A stretch of DNA of 64,000 nt from Deltaproteobacteria bacterium (lineage in GTDB: Bacteria; Myxococcota_A; Polyangia; DRWM01; JAAZOP01), in contig JACRCX010000055.1 in NCBI GenBank assembly GCA_016218815.1, forward strand, positions 22,257 to 86,256, in the 5' to 3' direction. Position 1 is the first letter of the stretch, and the number at the start of each line of letters is the position of its first letter. This document shows positions 15,533 to 22,652 of this stretch, piece by piece. Under the pieces are notes generated by a model, which saw only the letters and a program-made list of their open reading frames with translations, made no database searches and was not told the origin of the DNA. Position numbers and translations under genes: made by a program.

Positions 15533-18331
15533 ATGTCATCGCACCCCTCGTCCCGCTCCGCATGGAGCCGCGCCGCCCTGTTCGCATTCCTTCCGCTCGC
15601 CCTCTCCGCCGCCGCCTGCGACGACGGAAATGCCGAGCCCGCCGACGCCGCCGACGCGGACTCGTCCGCCGAAGCGGATGATTCCGCGGAGGCGGACGCC
15701 GGCCCCGATCCCTTCCAATGCGAGCCGCGCGCCACGCCGCTGGCACTCGACGAGATTCCATCCGAGGGCGAGGCCGTCGCCGGCCACGTCACCGCCGAAG
15801 CCGAGCTGCTCGGCAGCGAGGTTCCCATGGCCCAGGCGGGCGTCGCCTGGAAGCTCGCCAACCATGACGTCGCCTTCGTCGTCCAAGGCAACGAAGTCCG
15901 CGTCGGCTACGACATGTACGGCGGCAGCCTCCTCGATGCCGACCTCCAGCGCCCCGCCGGCCAGCCCGGCAACGACACGTTCCGCGAGCAGTTCTCCATC
16001 GTCGGCTGGAAGGTCGGCGGCGCCGACTCGGTGACCGTCCTCTGCGACGGCAACGGCGGCCGCCCCGCCGTGCTCCGGATCGAGGGCCGCGACGAGCCGT
16101 CCCTCATCCTGCCGCCGATCGATGCCCTCAACCCCCGCCCCCTCAACTTCCGCATCGTCACCGACTACATCCTCGAGCCCGATTCGCAGCTCCTGCGCAT
16201 CCGCACCTCCGCCACCAACGAAAGCTCGCGGACCTGGTCGTCGGTGGCCATGGGCGACCTCCTCCTCTTCGGCTCCGTCAACCTCATGTTCTCCCCCGAG
16301 GTCGGCTTCGGCGACCTCGCCGCGAACCCGCCGCCGCTGATCGTCACCGCGGCCGATCCCGGCCAGCCCTTCCGCCACGTCTCCTACGGCTTCGCCGGCA
16401 AGCACGGCCCGCTCAACCTGCCGATCGCCGAAGGCGGCGCCACCGGCGGCCTCGGCTACACCATCCATACCCTTCGCGCCGGCGCCACCGACACCTACGA
16501 GCGCGTCCTCACCGTCGGCGGCGATCTCTCCGCCGCCATGGAGCCCCTCCTGGTCGAGCTGGAGCGCCCCTACGCCGTCGTCACCGGCACCGTCACCGAC
16601 GGCGCCGGCGACCCCGTCGACCGCGTCGCCGTCGCCGCCTTCGCCTCGCCCACCTCGCCGGCCGCGAGCCTCGCCGTCACCGGACCCGACGGCTCCTACC
16701 GGCTTGTCGTCGCCCCAGGCACCTACGACCTCGAGGCCGCCAAGACCGGCTACCTGCGCGGCGCCGCCTCCCTCGAACCGCTGGACGAAGGCGACACCGC
16801 CACCGCCGACCTCGTCCTCGGCGCGCACGGCGAGCTGACCGTCGACATCCGCGACGCCGACGGCCCGTGCCCCGCGAAGGTCACCCTCTACGGCATCGAC
16901 GTCGAAGCGAACGACCCGCGCTTCGGGTTCCTCCTCGGCGAGCGCGAGAACATGGGCGCCCATCGCGTCCTCATGGCCTCCCCCGCCGGCGATACCTTCC
17001 CCGTCAAGCCCGGTCGCTACCGCGCCGCCGTCTCCCGCGGCTTCGAGTACGACCTCGTGGAGCAGGAGGTCGACATTCCCGCCGACGGCTCCGCCACCCT
17101 CGCCGTCACCCTCGAACGCCTCCTCGACACCCCCGGCTGGCTGGCCGGCGACTTCCACATCCACACCGCGCGCAGCCCCGACGGCAAGGTCACTCCCTGC
17201 GAACGCGTCGCCGAGGCCGCCGCCGAGGGCCTCGACATCGCCATCTCCACCGACCACGACGCCTACACCGACTACGCTCCCTGCATCGAGGAGCAGGGGC
17301 TGACCCCGTTCCTGGCCAACGTGCGCGGCTGCGAGGTCTCCAACATGGGCGCCGGCGGGCACCGCAACGCCTACCCCCTCCCAATCGCACCGGACTGGGT
17401 CGTCCAGAACTCCGGCCCCCAGTACTGGGTCAGCCTCTCCGCCCACGACCTCAATGAGAAGCTCCACGCCGAAGCGACCCACCCCGCCGTCCAGATCAAC
17501 CACGGCCGCAGCAGCGACAGCTACATGAACTGGATCCAGTTCGATCCCGTCAGCGGCACCGTCGGCCGCACCGGCGAAACCCTCACCGACAACTGGGACG
17601 CCATGGAGTGCAGCAACGGCGGCTCCTTCCCCTTCGACGATGTCGACCTCCTCACCCCCGCCGGCGACGCGGCCCTGCAGGCAATGGCCGACACCGCCCG
17701 CGGCGACGTTCCGCTCTGGGCCGATTACCTCTCCTTCCTCCGCATGGGCTGGACGATCTCCGCCATGGGCACCAGTGACGTCCACGGACGCAACGAAGGC
17801 ACCGGCTACGCCCGCTCCTACGTCAACCTCGGCACCGACGACCCCACCACCGTCACCGAGGACCAGATCCGCGACGCCGTCCTCGCCCAGCGCGTCGTCG
17901 TCTCCAACGGCGCCTACCTGCACGTCGTTACCGAGGGCGTCGAGGCCATGGGCGCCGAGGACGTCGTGCCGATCGCCGGCACGGAGGTCGAGCTCTACGT
18001 CGAGGCCCAGGCCATTCCCTCCTTCGATCTCTCCTTCCTCTACGTCTTCGCCAACGGCCGCCCGCTGTACCTGCGCCGCGACGCCTCGGGCATCCTCGCC
18101 GAGGACACCGACGCCGGCGGCGGCACGCTCGAGCTGGCCCTCGTCGAAGGCGACGCCCTCGACGACGTCATCCGCTTCGCCACCGAGGTCCGTCACACGC
18201 CCGAAGCCGATACCTACTACCACGTCCTGGTCCGCGGCGTCGGCTCCATGGGCCCTCTCCCCTCCGACGGCCCCTTCGCCTACACCAACGCCATCTACGT
18301 CGATGTCGACGGGGGAGGCTGGAACCCGTAG
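15533..18331 (+). CDS. PHP-domain (CehA/McbA-like) metallohydrolase lipoprotein
   Basis: 932-residue lipoprotein. The signal ends ALSAAAC and is followed by an Ala/Asp/Glu linker. Residues ~60-340 form a beta-rich N-terminal domain. Two carboxypeptidase-regulatory-like repeats follow (YAVVTGTVTDGAGDPVDRVA and GSYRLVVAPGTYDLEAAKTG). From about residue 535 a PHP-type metal-dependent hydrolase domain begins: GDFHIHTARSPDGK (HxH metal ligands), ISTDHDAYTDY (DHD), later QINHGRSS and GTSDVHGRNEG. CehA/McbA-family enzymes hydrolyse esters or phosphoesters; the substrate here is unknown. ATG 15533 has GGGAGGG upstream. Confidence 0.87.
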   Translation: MSSHPSSRSAWSRAALFAFLPLALSAAACDDGNAEPADAADADSSAEADDSAEADAGPDPFQCEPRATPLALDEIPSEGEAVAGHVTAEAELLGSEVPMAQAGVAWKLANHDVAFVVQGNEVRVGYDMYGGSLLDADLQRPAGQPGNDTFREQFSIVGWKVGGADSVTVLCDGNGGRPAVLRIEGRDEPSLILPPIDALNPRPLNFRIVTDYILEPDSQLLRIRTSATNESSRTWSSVAMGDLLLFGSVNLMFSPEVGFGDLAANPPPLIVTAADPGQPFRHVSYGFAGKHGPLNLPIAEGGATGGLGYTIHTLRAGATDTYERVLTVGGDLSAAMEPLLVELERPYAVVTGTVTDGAGDPVDRVAVAAFASPTSPAASLAVTGPDGSYRLVVAPGTYDLEAAKTGYLRGAASLEPLDEGDTATADLVLGAHGELTVDIRDADGPCPAKVTLYGIDVEANDPRFGFLLGERENMGAHRVLMASPAGDTFPVKPGRYRAAVSRGFEYDLVEQEVDIPADGSATLAVTLERLLDTPGWLAGDFHIHTARSPDGKVTPCERVAEAAAEGLDIAISTDHDAYTDYAPCIEEQGLTPFLANVRGCEVSNMGAGGHRNAYPLPIAPDWVVQNSGPQYWVSLSAHDLNEKLHAEATHPAVQINHGRSSDSYMNWIQFDPVSGTVGRTGETLTDNWDAMECSNGGSFPFDDVDLLTPAGDAALQAMADTARGDVPLWADYLSFLRMGWTISAMGTSDVHGRNEGTGYARSYVNLGTDDPTTVTEDQIRDAVLAQRVVVSNGAYLHVVTEGVEAMGAEDVVPIAGTEVELYVEAQAIPSFDLSFLYVFANGRPLYLRRDASGILAEDTDAGGGTLELALVEGDALDDVIRFATEVRHTPEADTYYHVLVRGVGSMGPLPSDGPFAYTNAIYVDVDGGGWNP

Positions 18332-18716
18332 CCCCCCCACCGCACCGTCGCTCTGCCGCCCTTCTGTAGACGCTCGCCTGATTGCCCGGCTTTCGACCGC
18401 GCGGAGCGCGACCCCTTGATCACAAGCGTGGAACGCGAGATGCCTCCGTGACTCGCAGATCGCGATCGATGCGGTCGCACCGGCGACAATCCCGATCTCG
18501 CGCTTCTCGACGTTTGCTCCACCCATGCCTGCGCCGCGAGGAGGTGCGCTGGCGGTCGCCGTCGACGGGAGACTCCTCGTCATCGGCGGCGGGAAAGATC
18601 GGTTCGGATCCGGCTTGCCGACAGCGTGGAGGAATACGACCCGACCACGGACACGTGGCGCTCCCGCTCGCATCGCCGGCGAGCGTCCGGAGGGTGGTCC
18701 CGCGGAGGAAGTCCCG
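18332..18716. other. gene-poor stretch with kelch-gene debris
   Basis: 385 bp without an intact gene. The first half shows no recognisable coding or repeat structure; the second half holds a frameshifted kelch motif (18525-18690). Base composition is less extreme than in neighbouring genes, consistent with decaying DNA. Confidence 0.6.
18525..18690 (+). pseudogene. kelch-repeat fragment, frameshifted
   Basis: One frame from 18525 reads APRGGALAVAVDGRLLVIGG, the classic kelch strand pair with GG doublet. After about 18615 the motif continues in another frame as DSVEEYDPTTDTWRSRS, the ExYDPxTxxW half of the same kelch blade. A single one-base shift joins them. There is no start region, no further blades and no usable stop, so this is a remnant of a larger beta-propeller gene. 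Confidence 0.7.
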
Positions 18717-18983
18717 TCAGGGCCGGCATACGCCCTGGCGGTTGCACTTCCGGCCCTGGGCCCCCTCGGGACAGTCGCTGTTCGCCACGCAGTGCAGCGT
18801 GCAGAGCTGCGAGCCGTCCCCGAAGGCGAAGCAGAGGCCCGCGGCGCACTGGGTGTCCTCCGCGCAGCAGGCGCCGAAGGCCCGGTCGGTTCCGGTCTGC
18901 GCACACGCGCCCCCGTCGTCGCAGCCCGCGCCGACGCCCGCCGCCAGGACCAGCGCGGCGAGGATCGCGGCCGGACGGATCAT
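18717..18983 (-). CDS. small Cys-rich lipoprotein
   Basis: 88-residue lipoprotein, last gene of a four-gene operon. ATG 18983 overlaps the upstream stop as ATGA. The signal MIRPAAILAALVLAAGVGAG ends in lipobox Cys. The mature part has about nine further cysteines (FGACCAEDTQCAAGLCFAFG, LHCVANSDC, then RKCNRQGVC). Its last ~40 residues closely match those of the divergent lipoprotein at 21266-21628: both have FGDGSQLCTL and end CNRQGVCRP. Function unknown; the spacing looks like a small disulfide-knotted domain. Confidence 0.85.
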   Translation of the reverse strand: MIRPAAILAALVLAAGVGAGCDDGGACAQTGTDRAFGACCAEDTQCAAGLCFAFGDGSQLCTLHCVANSDCPEGAQGRKCNRQGVCRP

Positions 18984-19495
18984 CGCGCCGACCCTCCGTC
19001 GGCCCGACGGTGCGCGCGCCGCAGCAGCGCGGCGAGCAGCCCGCCGCTCGCGCCGAAGCCGAGGTGGCCCCCCCAGCGCAGGACGCCCGGCGCGTGGTGC
19101 GGCGCCGGCTCCAGCACCCCCGCGCGAAGGGCGCCGAAGGCGGCCCCGGCCAGCACCAGGAACCAGACCGCGTGGCGCCAGCGGGCGGACCGCAGCGCGA
19201 TCAGGACGCCGGCCAGCACGAGCCAGGCCATGACCAGCCACGGCGAGCCCCCGCCCAGCGCGACGACCACCAGCGGCACGGCGGCGGCGAACGCCGCCAG
19301 CAGCACCGGAGCCGCAACCTCCGCGAACGCCAGCAGCGCCAACGCGCCGGGAAGCGCGCGGTGCCCGGGAAGCCGCAGCGATACCTGGAACACCGCGTCC
19401 AGCAGCACCGACAGCCCGCCGAAGCCGAACGCGAGCGTCGCCAGCGATAGCGTCGCCCGGGGAGTATAGGTCGCCGTCCGCTCCATCGCCTGCAT
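18980..19495 (-). CDS. multi-pass membrane protein
   Basis: 171-residue very hydrophobic protein with about five membrane segments (TLSLATLAFGFGGLSVLL, LLAAFAAAVPLVVVAL, WLVMAWLVLAGVLIAL, HAVWFLVLAGAAFGAL and others), ending in a basic tail RRAHRRADGG. GGGAGG 4 nt before ATG 19495 supports the start; ATG 19486 is an alternative. It begins 15 nt after the TiaS-like gene and overlaps the next gene by 4 nt. I do not recognise the family. Confidence 0.8.
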   Translation of the reverse strand: MQAMERTATYTPRATLSLATLAFGFGGLSVLLDAVFQVSLRLPGHRALPGALALLAFAEVAAPVLLAAFAAAVPLVVVALGGGSPWLVMAWLVLAGVLIALRSARWRHAVWFLVLAGAAFGALRAGVLEPAPHHAPGVLRWGGHLGFGASGGLLAALLRRAHRRADGGSAR

Positions 19496-19510
19496 GCGTC
19501 CTCCCGACCG

Positions 19511-20239
19511 TCAGTGCTTGTCCATGCGCTTCTCGCGCAGCACGACGTACGAGCCCCCCGAACCCTCCGCGCGGACCCGCAGCACGATCCGGCCGCCGCG
19601 CAGGTCCGGCCGCACCCAGTCGCCCGTCTCCACCGGGCTCGCCGCGGCCACCTCCCGACCCGCCTCGTCCACGACGCGGTCGATCCCGGCGCGGGCGGCC
19701 AGCTCGCCCGCCGCGAGCGTGCCCGTAAGCTCGCGTGCTCCGGGAAGCGAGAGGAAGCGCCCGTCGTCGCCCGTCATCCGCAGCCCGCAGGCCGCGAGCG
19801 CCCCCACGATGCCGAGCCCGGTCCCGCCCAGCTCCCGGCAGTCGAGGCCGGTCGCCGCCGCGAGCGCCACCGCGTCCGCCTTGCACAGCACGGTGTCGCG
19901 CGCGGATCGCCCGAACGCCACCAGCGCCGGGAGGAGCGGCGCTGCCTCGCAGACGCAGACCCCCGGATCCGCACCTTCGTGCAGCAGCCCGGCCACGAAC
20001 CGGCTCGCCGCCTCCGCCACCGCCCCCCGTCCGCGGTCGCACTCCAGCTCGACGCACGCCGCGCTGTTGTGCGAGGTGTACGGGATGTCGGGGTGGACGA
20101 AGAGCTGATGCCGCGTCACGCCGCGGGAACGACCGCCCAGCGCGCGCGCCAGGTGCAGGCTCAGCTCGCGCGCCAGCGCCCCGGTGCCGATGCTCTCGCC
20201 GTAGTCCGTGTCGTCCACCCCGATGAAGTAGCGGCTCAC
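19511..20239 (-). CDS. TiaS-like (tRNA-Ile2 agmatinylcytidine synthetase-related) protein
   Basis: 242-residue protein with the N-terminal signature of the archaeal TiaS/COG1571 family: FIGVDDTDYGESIGTGALA (GVDDTD), then TRHQLFVHPDIPYTSHNSAA, then LGGTGLGIVGALAACGL. Archaeal TiaS modifies the tRNA-Ile wobble cytidine with agmatine, and its GxDDTD motif binds nucleotide. Bacteria use TilS instead, so this shorter protein, lacking the C-terminal OB-fold and zinc ribbon, probably does another ATP-dependent reaction (inference). The GTG start at 20239 has AGGAGG 6 nt upstream, overlapping the stop of the upstream gene. Confidence 0.8.
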   Translation of the reverse strand: MSRYFIGVDDTDYGESIGTGALARELSLHLARALGGRSRGVTRHQLFVHPDIPYTSHNSAACVELECDRGRGAVAEAASRFVAGLLHEGADPGVCVCEAAPLLPALVAFGRSARDTVLCKADAVALAAATGLDCRELGGTGLGIVGALAACGLRMTGDDGRFLSLPGARELTGTLAAGELAARAGIDRVVDEAGREVAAASPVETGDWVRPDLRGGRIVLRVRAEGSGGSYVVLREKRMDKH

Positions 20240-20248
20240 GGGTGCCTC

Positions 20249-21040
20249 CTACAGGCGGAAGCCGACGGACAGCATGCCCGAGAAGTCCGCGTACATCGAC
20301 TGCGCCGCCCGCTGCCGCAGGCCGGCCGCCACGTTGAACCCCGCCCGCACCGGGCCGATGAGGAACACCACCGACGGCCCAAGGTGGTGCTCCTGTTCCA
20401 GGAACCAGGAATCAATCCACGCCGCGTGGCCCCAGACCTCGGCCGAGAGCACGATCCCCCCGCCCAGCGCCCAGCCGATCCCGGCGTCGTAGCGCGGGCC
20501 GTAGTTGGTCGGCGCACTCCCGTCCGCAGCCGGCACCGTGATCTCCAACCCCAGGTTCGCCGTGAACTGCAGCCCCCCCGCGGCACGCCGGTTCGTCCCC
20601 AGGCCGAAGTGCAGCGAAGGGTCGCGCCGCGCCTCGACGCGGATCCGCGGGGCGAAGAACACCCCGAGATCCACCGGCCAGGCGCCAATCGAATCCGGCA
20701 GCAGCGGACCGAGGCTCAGCCGCACCTCGGGAACGAAGACCCCCACCCGAAGCGCATCGTCCTCCAGCAGGTGCTTCAGGCTCTGCTCCACGGAGACCCC
20801 GAGCCAGTCGGTGATGCCGTACGCAACGTGCAGCCGGTGCCGCAGCCCGAACTCCGCCTCGTTGGGGTCGGCGAAGTTCCGGCCCGACTCCAGCGAGTAG
20901 TTCGCCTCGAGGTCCCCGCCCGAGAGCGTCCCGAGGTCGTCGGTGCGGAGGAAGACGCTCTCCTCCCCGAACGCCGATGACGACAGCGCGACAAGCGCTC
21001 CGAACGTCGCGGCCCCGACCCTCATGGGCAAGCCCCGCAT
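20249..21040 (-). CDS. exported beta-barrel-like outer membrane protein
   Basis: 263-residue exported protein: MRGLPMRVGAATFGALVALS then a cleavage site near AFGEES. The rest is alternating beta strands and Gly-rich turns (LRHRLHVAYGITDWLGVSVE, GGLQFTANLGLEITV, YDAGIGWALGGGIVLSAEVW), ending in SVGFRL with a hydrophobic-aromatic pattern like outer membrane barrels. ATG 21040 was chosen because GAGGAG lies 4 nt before it; ATG 21025 lacks a ribosome site. It is first in the operon with the TiaS-like gene. Specific function unknown. Confidence 0.75.
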   Translation of the reverse strand: MRGLPMRVGAATFGALVALSSSAFGEESVFLRTDDLGTLSGGDLEANYSLESGRNFADPNEAEFGLRHRLHVAYGITDWLGVSVEQSLKHLLEDDALRVGVFVPEVRLSLGPLLPDSIGAWPVDLGVFFAPRIRVEARRDPSLHFGLGTNRRAAGGLQFTANLGLEITVPAADGSAPTNYGPRYDAGIGWALGGGIVLSAEVWGHAAWIDSWFLEQEHHLGPSVVFLIGPVRAGFNVAAGLRQRAAQSMYADFSGMLSVGFRL

Positions 21041-21118
21041 CCCGCTCCTCTTCGCCCCGTGCCGTCCCCCCCCGGTCCGCTGCCCGGCGCGGCGGAAAGG
21101 ATCGTGGACGCGCCGGCC

Positions 21119-21128
21119 TGCCATGGCA
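21119..21128. promoter_or_regulatory. palindrome TGCCATGGCA in divergent intergenic region
   Basis: Perfect 10-bp palindrome between the divergent transcription units starting at 21040 (-) and 21266 (+), next to an A-run (GCAAGAAAAAAG). It could be an operator; nothing beyond symmetry and position supports this. Confidence 0.2.
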
Positions 21129-21265
21129 AGAAAAAAGAGACAAGAACTGACAGAACGGGAGCGAGACGTGCTAGCGTACCCTCGGCGGACCGCGTTTCGG
21201 GGCCCGCGGCCGTGGGCGGTGCAACCTCGCGACCCATCCGCAGGGGGGAGAAAGGCAGGGACGAC

Positions 21266-21628
21266 ATGAGGCGGCACCCGATCCGGCGGCTGGCCGTGCT
21301 CTCGGCGGCATTCCTCGGCGCATGCTCGGGCGGCGACGACGACTCCGGACGGTCCGACGCCGACGCTTCGACCGAGACCGAGGGCGAGCCGGGCGCCGAT
21401 ACGTTCGCCGACGCCGCGCCCGAGGTGGCACCGGACGCTTCCGGCGAGGACGGCGGAAACCGTGGCTTCGGCGAAACCTGCTCGGTCGAGGAGGAATGCG
21501 AGTCCGGCGTCTGCTTCCTCTTCGGCGACGGTTCGCAGCTCTGCACGCTGGAGTGCACCGTCGACGACGAATGTCCGGACGGCGCGGAAGGGCGTCGCTG
21601 CAATCGCCAGGGCGTCTGCCGCCCCTGA
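21266..21628 (+). CDS. Cys-rich lipoprotein, paralogue of 18717-18983
   Basis: 120-residue lipoprotein: MRRHPIRRLAVLSAAFLGAC signal and lipobox, then a Ser/Asp/Ala/Glu-rich linker of ~45 residues, then a Cys module with CSVEEECESGVCFLFGDGSQ and CNRQGVCRP. The Cys module is nearly the same as that of the small lipoprotein at the other end of the opposing operon, so the two are diverged copies, one with and one without an acidic linker. ATG 21266 has only a loose purine-rich upstream region. Function unknown. Confidence 0.82.
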   Translation: MRRHPIRRLAVLSAAFLGACSGGDDDSGRSDADASTETEGEPGADTFADAAPEVAPDASGEDGGNRGFGETCSVEEECESGVCFLFGDGSQLCTLECTVDDECPDGAEGRRCNRQGVCRP

Positions 21629-21652
21629 ACCACCGAGGCCGGCCTGGCCCGG

Positions 21653-21681
21653 TTGCGGGCCCCGCCCGCTGCGTGTACACA
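21653..21681 (+). promoter_or_regulatory. candidate promoter of a leaderless gene
   Basis: TTGCGG (21653-21658), 17-nt spacer, TACACA (21676-21681). The start codon ATG 21689 is 7 nt after the -10 box, about where transcription would begin, and there is no Shine-Dalgarno sequence. Confidence 0.35.
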
Positions 21682-21688
21682 GGCGGCC

Positions 21689-22621
21689 ATGACACGACGC
21701 GCGACCCGTCGAAAGGACGCGGCGCGGGCGACCGGCCCGGAGTACCTGACGACCGCCGAGGTGGCCGGGCTGCTGCGCCTCAACCAGAAGAAGGTGTACG
21801 CCCTGCTCGCCGACGGCCGGCTGCCCGCGGCGCGCGTCTCGGGCAAGTGGCTCTTCCCGCGGGAGCTGATCGCGCGGTGGGTCGCCGAGCACACCGTCTA
21901 CCCCCCAACGGGCGTGATGGGGGCCCTGCTGGACAAGCTGCTCGTGATCCAGGGCAGCGACGACTGGCTGCTCGGGACCGCGCTCGACGCCGTCCGCTCG
22001 CGCGAGTCGCTGCCAATCGCCACCGCGGCCGTCGGCAGCGTCGCAGGACTCCGGGCCCTGGCCGCGGGCGCGGCGCACGTCGCCGGATTCCACCTGTCGG
22101 AAGAGGACGCCGTCCGGCTCGTCCCGGCGGGCGACACCTGGTACGTCATCGACCTGGCCGAGCGGGAGCAGGGGTTCATCCTCGCGCCGGCGCTGTACGC
22201 CGCCGTGCGGGACCCGGTCCAGGCGGCAAGGCGCCGCCTGCGGCTCGCCGCCCGGCAGCCGGACTCCGGCACCTTCCACCTCACCCAACGGCTGTTCAAG
22301 GAGGCCGGCGCGGACTCGGGGCGCCTGAGGCAAGTCGGGCCGTACGGGACGCACATCGAGGTGGCCCTCGCGGTCCGTGCCGGGCTGGCCGACTTCGGCG
22401 TCGGCGTGCGGGTCGCGGCCGAGATGGCCGGGCTCTCATTCCGCCCGCTGCACCGTGAGGTGTTCCGCCTGGCGATCCCGGCCGCGTATTTCGGCCACGG
22501 GTGTATGGGGCGCTTCCTTCAAGCGCTGCTGTCGGAGTTCGAGGCGGCGCGAGGGCGGGGGTTGCCGGGCTACTCCTTCGGACCGCTGGGAAAGACGAGG
22601 CCGATGCGCGGGCCCGAGTGA
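21689..22621 (+). CDS. HTH (excisionase-type) regulator with molybdate-binding-like PBP domain
   Basis: 310-residue regulator. Residues ~15-65 form a MerR/excisionase-type helix-turn-helix (EYLTTAEVAGLLRLNQKKVY, then SGKWLFPRELIARWV). The rest is a periplasmic-binding-protein fold of the COG1910/PBP-like type: VIQGSDDWLLGTAL, AAVGSVAGLRALAAGAAHVA, REQGFILAPA, SGTFHLTQ, and GLADFGVGVRVAAEM. In relatives this fold senses molybdate/tungstate or related oxyanions, but the ligand here is unknown. It faces the TiaS-like operon (opposite strand) and may control it. ATG 21689 has no ribosome site and lies 7 nt after a -10-like box. Confidence 0.85.
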   Translation: MTRRATRRKDAARATGPEYLTTAEVAGLLRLNQKKVYALLADGRLPAARVSGKWLFPRELIARWVAEHTVYPPTGVMGALLDKLLVIQGSDDWLLGTALDAVRSRESLPIATAAVGSVAGLRALAAGAAHVAGFHLSEEDAVRLVPAGDTWYVIDLAEREQGFILAPALYAAVRDPVQAARRRLRLAARQPDSGTFHLTQRLFKEAGADSGRLRQVGPYGTHIEVALAVRAGLADFGVGVRVAAEMAGLSFRPLHREVFRLAIPAAYFGHGCMGRFLQALLSEFEAARGRGLPGYSFGPLGKTRPMRGPE

Positions 22622-22652
22622 GAGCCAGAGCCGGAGCTCGAGCGATCACGCG

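Noticed and set aside
18332..18530. a coding remnant on the minus strand reading NVEKREIGIVAGATASIAIC
   Set aside because: No family could be recognised and no start or stop structure supports it.
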